Source: Tillandsia leiboldiana (taxonomy: Eukaryota > Streptophyta > Magnoliopsida > Poales > Bromeliaceae). From it: a stretch of 64,000 bases of DNA. The stretch is from contig CM055068.1 in assembly GCA_029204045.2 (NCBI GenBank), positions 38,663,821-38,727,820 of the forward strand, written 5' to 3'. Shown here in pieces: positions 43,392 through 53,251 of this stretch; the stretch's first letter is position 1, and every line of letters begins with the position of its first letter. The position numbers were made by a program, and so were the translations under genes. The notes beneath the pieces are model-generated. The model made no database searches. It saw nothing but the letters and a program-made list of their open reading frames with translations, and was not told where the DNA came from.

Positions 43392-45385
43392 TGTCACGCC
43401 CCGGGGGTTTTATTTTAGCGGAAACGATACTTCAAAGTACGCGTAAAGTGCGTACAAATTTTTTGTTTAGAAACCTCCTTCCCCGGCGCGTGCCCAGACC
43501 CGCCACATATACAGATTTACTCGAAAATCGGGCAGAGTCTCCTCTGTATATGCACGGCGTCGCGGCTGTTACAATAGTCGATCATAAGCAATCATTTTCC
43601 CATTTAATCACAACAGTTCGAAGTAGTACGGTGCATGAAGACTAAACAATACCCGTGGCCAGTCTAGTTGAAAGTAAAAACTCACCGTTTGAAAACAGGC
43701 CCACACAGGCTTAGGTTTTGAAAACAGATTGGAAAACGGCATAAATCCACAAGGTTTAGAAAACGGCCCAACGGGAACAATAAAGGAAATAGTAGTGCAT
43801 AACCAGCAAGAAAGTACTCAACATCCACACGACCCCACAAGGGTATCGAGAACCACACAATAACCTACTGTTCTGAATGAAATGCAGAGAAAGTAAATGA
43901 TACAGCATACTAGGGCTCCCTCAGCCCGACCGCTACCACCTCGGCCTCACCGTCGCCTACCTCTACCCCCTGGAGGTACCTGTCACAGAGTGGGTAGTCA
44001 GCGACACTGTCATAAGAGTAGTACTAAAACAGTAAAGTAATACCAAGTCACCAAAGAAAGACTAGCCGGAATAACCGCTCTACTCGTAACGGTAACTCGC
44101 AACCACCTGTACCACCTGTAACACCTGCAACCCCGGTATCACCTGTAACACCTGACCGCATCGGGATCCAATCCCGGCGGTCTCACACTTGACCACATCG
44201 GGATCCAATCCCGGCGGTCTCACACCTGACCACATCGGGATCCAATCCCGGCGGTCTCACACCTGACCACATCGGGATCCAATCCCGGCGGTCGCACCGC
44301 TCGCACCTCGCTGCCTCAAACCCCACAACTAATAAGGGGCCCCCCACTACGTCACCTCGTGGGGTAACACGGGTCAAAGACCGCCTTTCCGGAAAAGAGC
44401 ACCCTTTGCGGTGGCCAAACCGCGGGTGCGCGTGTCGCAACTCGAGCATAAGTAACCAAGTAACCAAGTAACCAAGTAACCAAGTAACCAAGTAACCATG
44501 TCACGGGGTAAGGTAGTACATCACAGAAACCATCAGTGTTAGTACCGATTAACAATAAAAAGTCCCTTTCGGATTACCAACACAATACTCAGCCTCGACC
44601 ATAAACCCACCTTGTTGTCGCGCTCCTGACTGATGTAAAGTTCTCTCGCGTCTCGGGTGCCCGCCCGGACCTACACGAATCTAGGTTGTCGGAGGGAAAG
44701 GTGATCCGATCCTGCGAGTTCGGCTACAAGGAATGTGAGGACGTCTCCCTCTCCTTCCTTGGTCTCGCTGCTTGTATCCTCCGCGCAATCGGTGAGGAAG
44801 CAGAAGGGTTCGGTTTGGGAAACTGAAGGGTTGGGGAATTGGGGTTTCGTATGCAGGGGACTTGTGGGGCGTGGGGAATTGTGGGAAGATACGGGTAGTT
44901 AAGGGGAGTGCGGTGGTTAAAGGGGAGTGGGTAGTTATGGGGGGTGGCGGTAGTTAAAGGGGAGTGGGTAGTTATGGGGGGTGGCGATAGTTAAGGGAAG
45001 TTGCACGACGGGGGAAAATAACGGGAACGGTTAAGTTGGCGGGAGCGGTTAAATTGGTAAAAGGGAATTAACCCAGTTCAAGTTAAAACGGGTCCAAATC
45101 AGGTGCGAACTAGAGTCCGGTATGTCTGAAAAATTGCGTTATCCACCTGAACAGTTAGATACCTTCCGGAATTTATTCCGGGAGATTTCGGCGTCGGAAT
45201 TCAAAACCGTTTCCGCCGCCATTCTCCGTTTCGCGAGCCCTATTAACTAAAAATACCCACGGGCCCCGACGGTCTGTCCGGAAACAAGGAATTATTCGCT
45301 CATCCTCCAGTCCCCCGAAACGAAATGCGGAAATAACGAAACCAAAAGTAGACCCTTAAAATATTTTAAACCAGCGGCTACTACA
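43392..45385 (-). repeat. D 5' LTR (right copy)
   Basis: 1994 bp. The joint lacking the intron-like block is at 44680/44681. The terminal hairpin is 43501-43559. It has the same repeats as the left copy. Confidence 0.95.
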
Positions 45386-45947
45386 CCGCATGCGGGCAGC
45401 ACCCGCATGCGGGTGGCGCGCCCGCGCGGCCTGCGCAGGGCTGGGCGCGCGCGCACCCGCGCATGCGGGCGGCGCCCCGTACGGCCCCACGGGGCCGAGC
45501 GTCGTGCGAGGGAGGGCCGCGTGAGCCGTGGGTGGTCTGTGTTTTATTCTTTGTTATTTACGGTTGGTGGGTACTGATCTTCTACCCGGGGTTTCCTTTT
45601 GTAGCTCCAGGGAGCGTGCCGGGACGCGGGGGAGTCGGGCATTGATCCCTACACGCAAAGGTGGGTTTTTCTTTGAGACTTAGCATAGAATCAATGTTGT
45701 TGGAAGGTTACTAATTGCATGTTATCAGTACTAATGCTAACGGTCTCTAGTGTTTGCGATATTACCCTGTATATTAGTTATTGTGCTCGTAGTTGCGACA
45801 CGCGCACCTGCGGTCTGGCCACCGCAAAGGGTGCTCTTTTCCGGGAAAGCGGTCTCCGACCCGTGTAAACCCACGAGGTGAAGTAGTGGGGGCCCCCGTA
45901 GGTGAGGGGTTTGAGGCATCAAAAGGGGGGGGGGAACGGTGCGATCT

Positions 45948-46025
45948 GTCGGGATAGGTGCCCGACGAGGTCAGGTGCCCCAAGGTGTGAGCGATGCGAT
46001 CTCTCGGGGTAGGTGCCCGACGAGG
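45948..46025 (+). other. GGTG-loop hairpin pair in S2
   Basis: GTCGGG-ATAGGTG-CCCGAC at 45948-45966. A second unit, TCGGG-GTAGGTG-CCCGA, lies at about 45998-46014. Confidence 0.7.
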
Positions 46026-46713
46026 TCAGGTGTGTAGGTGTTACAGGTGTGTAGGTGCTACAGGTGTACGGGTATTACAGGTATTGCAGGTGTTCCCGTG
46101 TTACTTTTCAAATGAGCAGAGTGGTTGCTCCGGATAGTCTTACTGTTGGGTTTGGCTTTCTTCTTGCCCATTATTATTATTATTATCATGTGTCACTGAC
46201 TACCCACTCCGTGGAAGGTTCTTCCAGGGGTGAGCGGTAGACGACGGTGAGGCCGAGGCAGGAGTAGTCGGGCAGTGAGGAGCCCTAGTCTGTATCTCCT
46301 TTACTTTTTCCTGCATTTCATTTGTTACTGTAGGTTACTGTGTGGTTCGCGATACCCTTGTGGGGTCGGTGTGGATGTTGATTTCTTTTGCTCTGGATAT
46401 GAATTTATGGTTCTTTTAATATCCCCGTTCGGCCGTTTTCCAAAGCAAAATAACTAGAAAAGAAAAGAAAAGAACTTCGAAAACTATCTTTCAAAATCTG
46501 GGGTCGTGTGGACCCGTTTTCCAAACCATGTGGATTTATGGGATTTCTAAACTGTTTTCAAAACCTTGGGTCGTGTGGACCTGTCTTCAAAACTGTGAGT
46601 TTATCCTTTCAACTTGACTAGCCTCGGGCTTTGTGTTCAGTCTGCATTGTAGTTAGATATCGAACTGTTGTGATTAACTGAATGCTTGTGTTAAGCTGTT
46701 GTAATAGCCGCGA

Positions 46714-46772
46714 CGCCGTGCATATACAGAGGAGACTCTGCCCGATTTTCGAGTAAATCTGTATGTGCGGCG
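46714..46772 (+). other. Terminal bipartite hairpin of S2
   Basis: Outer stem GCATATACAGA/TCTGTATGTGC with one G-U pair, closed by CGCC/GGCG. Inner stem ACTC/GAGT. It is 90 bases from the LTR end. Confidence 0.72.
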
Positions 46773-46867
46773 GGTCTGGGCACGTGCCGGGGAGGACCGA
46801 ATTTCAAAAAAAAATTTAGCAACTCTTTCTTTTCCGCTGAGCGAGACCCCCGGGGCGTGACAGGTAA

Positions 46868-47827
46868 AGGCCCAAAGTCGGGCCCTAGGAGAGTCGTGTT
46901 TTGGTTACCTTGCTCCTGCCATGTACTGGGTGGTTTCGCTGAGATCCAGAGGTGAGCCTGTGTGTTTTTGGATGTCCCTGAGCATGATGCTCACTCTAAA
47001 TTGGGGAAAAAGCCTAATGGAAAATCATTCATAGCTATCTTGAGCCTCAATGCACTTTAGGAATAAGCCAACTTGTGTTTTATGGCTCAAAGTGATCCTA
47101 AACTGTGAGCACGGTGTCCAGCACGTTAAAATCTATTTACGAGTTAAATATTTTGGTTTAAAGTGTCCCGGTTTAAAAGTTGTGGGTTAAGTAGTGAGTT
47201 TTATATGTGTAAAAAGGTAATTATAGCTTGGAAGGCTGTTGGGGACAGCGTTCACTTGATCTCCGAACCCTTCGTTCGGAATCCGTTGATCCGCATTGAA
47301 TAGATCCTCGCTTTACGACCCGTGAATCGGCAAAACGGTCGGTTTGTCGGCGATTCGAGTTAATCGCGCTTTTCAGGAAAAATTGGATGGTTATTGATTT
47401 GTACTCCCTGGGGACTTCCTTTCAGGTCCGTTTGTCGTTCAAGGGCGCGGGACGTCCCAGGTGTTTCGTTCGACTTGCTTCGAGGTGGGTACCCCTTAGA
47501 ACCTCTTTGTGCATGTTTCCGTTATTGTTATTTATATCTTGTAAGGGGTGACGTGGACCTCCGGTTTAATGAACGTCGCGATGGGAGACTGGATGGGCAG
47601 TTCGCCCCTCCGAACAACAGTAGGGTTGTTTGGAGCATGCTAGCGATGAGGACGGTGATCGGTGTGACCAGTCGGACATCGAAGGGTGGGTTCCTCTCCC
47701 GATAGTTCTTGAGTCGGGAAACGAGGGCAATTTGTAAGAGCAAAGGTTTGACACGTTGAAATGTTGCTAACCCCGTTTATGCTTATATTTTTGTTATCAC
47801 TACGTTTATGGCGACTAAGGGTCGCTG
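46868..47827 (+). other. S3 LTR, third segment
   Basis: No gene. It contains the acceptor-like TTTCAG (to 47425), a mini-exon of about 59 bases and the donor-like GAGGTGGGT (47483-47490). The frame 47394-47705 crosses these signals and has no recognisable domain. The TSD of the copia solo LTR (CGCTG) is 47823-47827. Confidence 0.7.
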
Positions 47828-48412
47828 TGTTACGGAATTTGAGTTGGCGTAGTTTCGTGAAAGTCTCAAGTCTGGAAGATTGAAGGTGAAGAAAGTTGGA
47901 TCATTTAACTCAATCTCAAGAAAGAAGAATTCAAAAGGATCGGGTATGTTTTACTAAAGATTTTGTGTGATCCGAATACTTCTTGTAGTGTAGAAACACT
48001 TGGAAGAATCTTTCATTGCATAAAAATCAAAAACTGGACTTGGGACATGTTCAGGATCCGGATCAGGTTGTTCGATCCGGATCCCGAAGGTGGTTCGTTC
48101 ATACACCAGTTCAATCCGGATCGTAGCCTCTCTTGATCCGGATCCCGAACACTGAGTTTACCATCTTCCTTGAACGATCCGGATCAGGCTTCGCAATCCG
48201 GATCCCGAACGTTGATGTTTGGTGAACTGTATGAACGATCCGGATCAAGCACTTCGATCCGGATCCCGAACCTTCGTTTTTCTGGAATTACCTGACTCGT
48301 TACGACGATCCGGATCACAGCTAATCCGATCCGGATCGCCGTCCGTAAAATCTCCAGAAATGTTAGGTTTTTGATTCTTATCTCCTTCCTAGGGTTTCTA
48401 ACCTATAAATAG

Positions 48413-48422
48413 ACCCTATGAC
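48413..48422 (+). promoter_or_regulatory. TATA box of copia solo LTR
   Basis: CTATAAATAG, followed by ACCCTATGACTC. It lies about 270 bases upstream of the hairpin array. Confidence 0.78.
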
Positions 48423-48689
48423 TCTTTTTCTAGGGTTAATCCAAATAGCCGTCATTTTCATATATCATCTTATACGGCTCTAGATCCACATATAGAGAAG
48501 AAAGGAAATCATTAGAGAATACTCTATGTTTCTTCATCTATATTGATTAGTTTGATTCTAGGTTTTCATACTCACATCTTGAGTTGAATCAAACTAATGA
48601 ATACTTAGATGGTATTTCCGATCTATCTTTGATCTAAGTATTCGGCGGATCATCACCACCCAAAAACAACGATTTACCCCAAAAATCGG

Positions 48690-48866
48690 CGCGTGGATTC
48701 GCGTGTCCTTGTGGATTCAAGGTTCAACCGCTCTCGTGGATTCGGAGCGAGGCACGTTCGTGGATTCGAAGGGTGCTATTGGGTGAAGACCGTGGATTCG
48801 GTCGGACGTCGTGGATTCGACGTTGGACGCCGTGGATTCGGCGTTGGGCGCAGATCGTGGATTCGA
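48690..48866 (+). other. TGGATT-loop hairpin array, copia solo LTR
   Basis: Eight units. Stems: CGCG/CGCG (48690-48703), CCTTG/CAAGG (48707-48722), CGCTC-t-CG/CGGAGCG (48729-48749), TTCG/CGAA (48757-48770), GACCG/CGGTC (48788-48803), ACGTCG/CGACGT (48806-48823), ACGCCG/CGGCGT (48827-48844) and a weak TCG/CGA (48855-48866). Every loop is TGGATT. Even the closing pair changes in unit 2 and stays paired. Confidence 0.86.
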
Positions 48867-49417
48867 GAAGCGTCGCGGAGCGAGCGGAGAAGATCCTCTA
48901 GGAGCGTATGGAAAAGGTTGAGTCGTAATTGTGTACGGTAAATCACCTTGTACGTGTTTTAATTCTAGTGGATTTCTGCCGTGTTATCGGTCCCGTGGTT
49001 TTTTACTCCGGTGATGGAGTTTTCCACGTAAAAATCTTGCGTATCATTTTTTATTTCCGCATTGGGTTTTTATCGCAACGATTTTTGAGTGTTTATACGT
49101 TTACACCTATTCACCCCCCTCTAGGTGTTTTTTCCCCTATTTAGATCCTTATTACATATAACCCAACACGCTGTGCTCGATGATACATCATGTTCTGGTT
49201 TGGCCGAGGTTGGTGCTCGGTCTGGTTGGCCGAGGTTGGTGCTCGGTCTGGTTGGCCGAGGTTGGTGCTCGGTCGAGGCTCGAGATTGCTACACGCACAC
49301 CGGCGGTTTGTCCACCGCGAGGGTGTGCTTTTCCGAAAAAGTGGTACGTTGACCCGTGTATCCCACGTGATGGTGACGTAATGGGGGCCCCCGTGGGTGG
49401 GGGGTGTGAGCGGTGAT

Positions 49418-49506
49418 GCCGAGGCGGGTGCTTGGCGGCCGAGGCGGGTGCTCGGCAGGGGTTTCCGAGGCAGGTGCTCGGTGTGGTTGCCGGGGGAGGT
49501 GCCCGG
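49418..49506 (+). other. GGTG-loop hairpin array in S3
   Basis: Four units: GCCGAG-GCGGGTG-CTTGGC, GCCGAG-GCGGGTG-CTCGGC, CCGAG-GCAGGTG-CTCGG and GCCGGG-GGAGGTG-CCCGGT. Between units one A-T pair becomes G-C while the GGTG loop end stays. Three more units (GCCGAG-GTTGGTG-CTCGGT type) lie at 49200-49274. Confidence 0.75.
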
Positions 49507-50171
49507 TTTGGTTTGCACAGGGTTCTTCACTGTTGGATGCACGTTGAGGAGGGTGGTTGCTCTGGTTTTTACCGTGGTTTGCCTTACTTTAGCCCTTATT
49601 GCTTTTATTATTATTTCTGGTCACTGACTTCCCACTCCGTGACAGGTTCGTCCTGTTCGTCCGGAGGCGAGTGCTAGGGCGTTGGTGAGGCCGCGTGAGC
49701 GATCTTCTGGTCCTTAGAGGCTACAGATACTGTTTTCTTTACCTCCCTTGTTCATTTCGTTACGCATTGTAGCTAGTTGTGGATCGCGATACCCCTGTGG
49801 GATCGATGTGGATGTTGGGCTACTCGATAACTCTTTTGGATGGGTGTTTTGTTCTTACTCCTTGGCTAGGCCGCTTTCAAACTACAAATAAGGAACAAGG
49901 AAATTGTTGTGAAAACTGTTTTAAAAATATGGGTGCCGTGTGGGCACCGTTTTCAAATTCTGTGGATTTATGGGGTTTCGAAAATAGTTTTATTAAAACC
50001 TGATGTCGAGTGGGCATCGCTTTCAAAACTCTGTGGTTTTATCCTTTCGAAATTAGTCGGCCTCTTTATTACTTGTGGAAATTGATTGTATGTTGTTGGA
50101 AATGGTTGTATGTGATTGGCAATCGGTCTAGTGTGGTTAAAGGCATGGTTATGTGATCTTTGTAATCAGGA

Positions 50172-50230
50172 CGCCGTGCATATACAAAGGAGACTCTGCC
50201 CGTGTGCAGAGTGAATTTGTATATGCGGCG
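50172..50230 (+). other. Terminal bipartite hairpin of S3
   Basis: Outer stem GCATATACAAA/TTTGTATATGC closed by CGCC/GGCG. Inner stem ACTCTGC/GCAGAGT, the longest of the set. It is 109 bases from the LTR end. Confidence 0.78.
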
Positions 50231-50397
50231 GGTCTGGGCACGCACCGGGGGAGATTGGTTTCAAAGAAAAAATATATATGAAAATCTTGGGAGCATCAGT
50301 GGCTACCCTTCCGCGCGTAAAAACCCCCGGGGCGTGACAAATCGGTTGCGCACCTCTAAAAGCTTAAGCTTTTGGGGCCAATGGTTAGCGTCCACGA

Positions 50398-50960
50398 TCC
50401 GACATTTGTGACTTAGTGGCGTCATTGCTAAGAGAATTCAAGGGGATACTCGGAAGGGATGGGCTTACCGAGTAACAGGTGCTGGTCGATTGAGAGAAAC
50501 CGAGCGTGCCATCGTGGGGCACACCCGTTCTATTCGTACGGAAGAAGGATGGGAGACTACGATTGTACATCGACAATCGGGGAATGGATAAGGTCATAGT
50601 GAAGGACAATATCCTCACCTCGGATGGAGGACCTGTTCGACCAACTACCAGGAGCGACGGCGTCTTCAATGATTGATCTGCTGTCCGGCTATCGCCAGGT
50701 TAGAGTCCGGGGAGATGACATACCGAAACAGTCCTTCGAACTCGGTATGGTCATTACGATTTTACGGTTATACCGTTTGGACTCATTGTCGCTCTAGCGG
50801 CGTTCATGAAAGTGATGAACAGGATCATGGAACCCTTCTTAGACCAGTTTGTAGTGGTCTTTATAGATGACATCCTGATCTACGCTCGCACAGACAAAGA
50901 GCACAGGAACACTTGCGAGTGATCCTCCAGACCCTCCGGTACCAGAAAGTGTATGCCAAA
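50398..50960 (+). pseudogene. RT remnant of host gypsy element
   Basis: In shifting frames one reads [34 protein letters not shown] and [14 protein letters not shown], the RT fingers and palm. The first catalytic region IDYRG has changed to IDNRG. Several stops and frameshifts are present, so it is non-functional. It belongs to the element whose 3' LTR starts at 53252. Confidence 0.88.
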
Positions 50961-51768
50961 CTCAAAAAGGGGTGAGTTCTGGCTCCGCGAGGTAGACTTG
51001 CTGGGACACATGGTCTCAATGTCGGGAATAGTGGAGGACCCGAGGAAGATAGAATCCGCGACCGACTGGGCTCGGCCAACGACGGGGACAGAAATCCGAA
51101 GCTTTCTAGGACTGGCGGGGTACTACGGACGTTTCGAGGAAGACTTCTCAAAGATAGCCGCTCCTGTGAATCGACTAACCCGGAAAGGGGAGAAATTCGT
51201 CTGGTCAACCCAATACCAGAAGAGCTTCGAAGAACTTAAAGACAGACTCACACGGGCACCAGTACTCACATTGTCGCAGCCCGGTGAGGACTACGAGATC
51301 TTTTGGGATGCATCTCGAAGCGATCTTGAAAGCATATTGCTGCAACAAGGGAAGGTCATAGCTTACGCATCAAGACAGCCCAAGGATTACGGGCAGAACT
51401 ACCCTACACACGACTTGGAGCTCGCGGCAGTCGTGTTTGCCTTAAAGCTCTGGAGATATTACCTTTACGGGGCGCACTGTAACGTGTTTTCCAATCACCA
51501 GAGCCTCAAAGACCTGTTTACACAAAAAGGAACTGAACTTACGGCAAAGGCGATGGCTGGAACTACTAAAGGACTCCGGATTGTCCATCCACTACCACCC
51601 CGGAAAGGCAAGTGTGGTCGCCGACGCCTTGGGCCGGAAAGGACAGACGAGGGAAACGGCATTGAGCACCCTTACCCAACAAGATCGTCTAATTGCAGAG
51701 TTCTCGCAATTGAGACTGGAGGTAGTGCCAGCAGGTGCAGTTGGGAAAACATCTGTCCTTGGTGCTGA
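50953..51768 (+). pseudogene. RT thumb and RNase H remnant
   Basis: A 271-codon frame with [35 protein letters not shown] and a degenerate RNase H. The catalytic Asp in WDAS is kept, but [10 protein letters not shown] has become [10 protein letters not shown], losing a catalytic Asp. The frame drifts out after LFTQKG. Confidence 0.88.
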
Positions 51769-52199
51769 AGCCTACGCTGAACGAAAGGATCATGGAAGGC
51801 CAAACAACGGACACGCAACTACAACTGGTACGGGACAGAATATCCTCGGAGCAAAGTGGGGATTTTACGATTGGCACGGATAATGCAATAAGGTTCCGGG
51901 GACAAGTTGGCGTGCCCGACGTGCCAGAATTGAGGAAAGAAATTCTGACGGAAGCGCATAATGCACCCTATATTGCGCATCCCGGGGGTACAAAAATGTA
52001 CAGAGACCTGAGGCAGACCTTTTGGTGGCCCAAATTGAAGAGCGATGTGACGCAATTCATGGCACGATGTTTGGTGTGCCAACAGGTGAAGGCGGAACAT
52101 CAGCGACAGGCGGGAAAACTACAACCACTGCCCATACCGGAGTGGAAATGGGAATGGATCACCATGGACTGTGAGACCGGTTTTCCGCGATCGCAATAA
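51735..52199 (+). pseudogene. Integrase zinc-binding domain remnant
   Basis: Shows [18 protein letters not shown] and CLVCQQVKAEHQ, then MDCETGFPRSQ with the first catalytic Asp. It ends at TAA (52197-52199) where D continues with G-H-D. Confidence 0.88.
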
Positions 52200-52202
52200 G
52201 GA

Positions 52203-52847
52203 CACAACGCGATATGGGTCATTGTAGACCGTCTGATGAAATCGGCCCACTTTATATCGATTCACACGACGTGGAGCAGAGATCGGCTGGCGCAGACCTA
52301 TATCGACGAGGTGGTGAGGTTGCATGGAATTCCGTCATCCATAACTTCGGACAGGGACACACGATTTGTGTCAAACTTCTGGCGGAGTCTGCAGCAGGCA
52401 CTGGGGACCAAGTTGCAGTTTAGCACGGCATTTCACCCACAGACGGACGGGCAATCGGAACGAGTGATCCAGATTCTCGAAGATATGTTTCGAGCTTGTG
52501 TGCTAGACTTGGGGGAGGGATGGTCGCGTTACCTACCCCTCGTGGGATTTGCCTATAATAATAGCTATCAAGCTAGTATTCAGATGGCCCTGTACGAAGC
52601 CCTGAACGGGCACCGATGTCAATCGCTTATTTGCTGGGACGACTTGGGGGAGCGAAAGTTTTTGGGGCCAGACCTGGTAGAAGAAACGGAGGCAAAGGTG
52701 CGCCTTATCAGGCAGCGGTTGTTGACCACCCAGAGCCGGCAGAAAAGTTACGCGGACCAGAGGCGACGGGAATTGGAATTTGCAGTAGGGGATCATGTGT
52801 TGCTACGCGTGTCACCGTCTAAGGGGACAAGACGGTTAGGCATATGA
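52203..52847 (+). pseudogene. Integrase core remnant
   Basis: [12 protein letters not shown] and [10 protein letters not shown] keep the second Asp and the Glu of the triad. The frame ends at TGA (52845-52847) after KGTRRLGI, where D reads KRFGLKGKL. Confidence 0.88.
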
Positions 52848-52895
52848 GGGAAGCTAAGCCCACGGTACGTGGGACCGTTCGAAATCTGGGAATGA

Positions 52896-53210
52896 GTGGG
52901 CCCAGTGGCATACCGATTGGCCTTACCGACAAATCTTGAACAGGTGCATAACGAATTCCACGTTTCGATGCTCCAAAAATACCTATCCGACCCGTCGCAC
53001 GTCCTCGACGCCTCGGCCGTTGAGCTGCGGGAGGTTTTGAGCTCCGAGGAAACACCGATGCGGATCTTGGCAAGGAAAGAAAAGAAATTTCGAAACCGGA
53101 TGATCCCCTACGTAATGGTGCGATGGAATGACCACGAGGAGCGTGAGGCGACGTGGGAACTTGAGACGAAAATGACGGAGTGTTATCCTGAGTTATTTAG
53201 CGAGGGTTGA
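52896..53210 (+). pseudogene. Chromodomain remnant
   Basis: 104 codons with HVSMLQKYLSDPSHVL and the chromodomain [19 protein letters not shown], intact through the conserved Trp residues. It confirms a chromovirus origin of the host element. Confidence 0.9.
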
Positions 53211-53236
53211 GGTTAAGTTTCGGGGACGAAACTTCT

Positions 53237-53251
53237 TTAAGGGGTGAGTGG
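53237..53251 (+). other. Polypurine tract of host gypsy element
   Basis: TTTAAGGGGTGAGTGG abuts TGTAATATCAC. It is preceded by AAGTTTCGGGGACGAAACTT. Confidence 0.85.

Larger units (their letters stand above)
36345..45385 (-). mobile_element. D: nearly intact Tekay/Del-like retrotransposon
   Basis: Flanked by TSD CCGCA (36340-36344 and 45386-45390). Both LTRs are exactly 1994 bp (36345-38338 and 43392-45385) and differ at about 22 sites by eye, about 1.1%, so the insertion is recent. On the minus strand it carries PBS, gag, protease, RT, RNase H, integrase with chromodomain, and PPT. Only one defect is visible: an in-frame stop in gag. It sits in the middle of a CCCGCATGCGGG-type palindrome of the S2 minisatellite. 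Confidence 0.96.
35242..46862 (+). mobile_element. S2: solo Tekay-like LTR, interrupted by element D
   Basis: Segments 35242-36344 and 45391-46862 join to about 2.6 kb. Starts TGTAGTGGCC and ends CCCCCGGGGCGTGACA. The TSD GGTAA is exact (35237-35241 and 46863-46867). It has donor-like GAGGTGAGC at 35845, the GC minisatellite, acceptor-like TTTTGTAG ending at 45604, a mini-exon ending at 45660 before GTGGGT, GGTG-loop hairpins and the terminal hairpin at 46714-46772 (one G-U pair). Confidence 0.9.
47828..49168 (+). mobile_element. Solo copia LTR, related to Copia-1
   Basis: 1341 bp from TGTTACGGAA to ATAACCCAACA with exact TSD CGCTG (47823-47827 and 49169-49173). It has the same module order as the Copia-1 LTR: GATCCGGATC array (about 48055-48340), TATA box CTATAAATAG (48413-48422), hairpin array, and TTTCCACGTA block. 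It is a diverged subfamily with longer arrays. Confidence 0.92.
27494..50339 (+). mobile_element. S3: solo Tekay-like LTR, split by three insertions
   Basis: Segments are 27494-27866, 33754-35241, 46868-47827 and 49174-50339; joined length is about 4.0 kb. It starts TGTAATACTCGG and ends CCCCCGGGGCGTGACA. The flanks AATTG (27489-27493) and AATCG (50340-50344) form a TSD with one mismatch. There is no internal domain, so it is a solo LTR. It has donor-like GGTGAGTG at 34483, acceptor-like TTTCAG ending at 47425, a mini-exon ending at GAGGTGGGT (47483-47490), and hairpin arrays in the last segment. Confidence 0.8.
49174..50339 (+). other. S3 LTR, last segment with hairpin arrays
   Basis: No gene. 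It contains GGTG-loop arrays (49200-49274 and 49418-49506), a CTTTTCC palindromic block near 49327, a CCACTCCGTGACAGG block (about 49632-49646), GTGTGG-loop hairpins (49932-49948 and 50002-50018) and the terminal hairpin (50172-50230). Confidence 0.8.

Noticed and set aside
47394..47705. 103-codon frame in S3
   Set aside because: Crosses the conserved mini-exon and donor-like site of the LTR; no recognisable domain.
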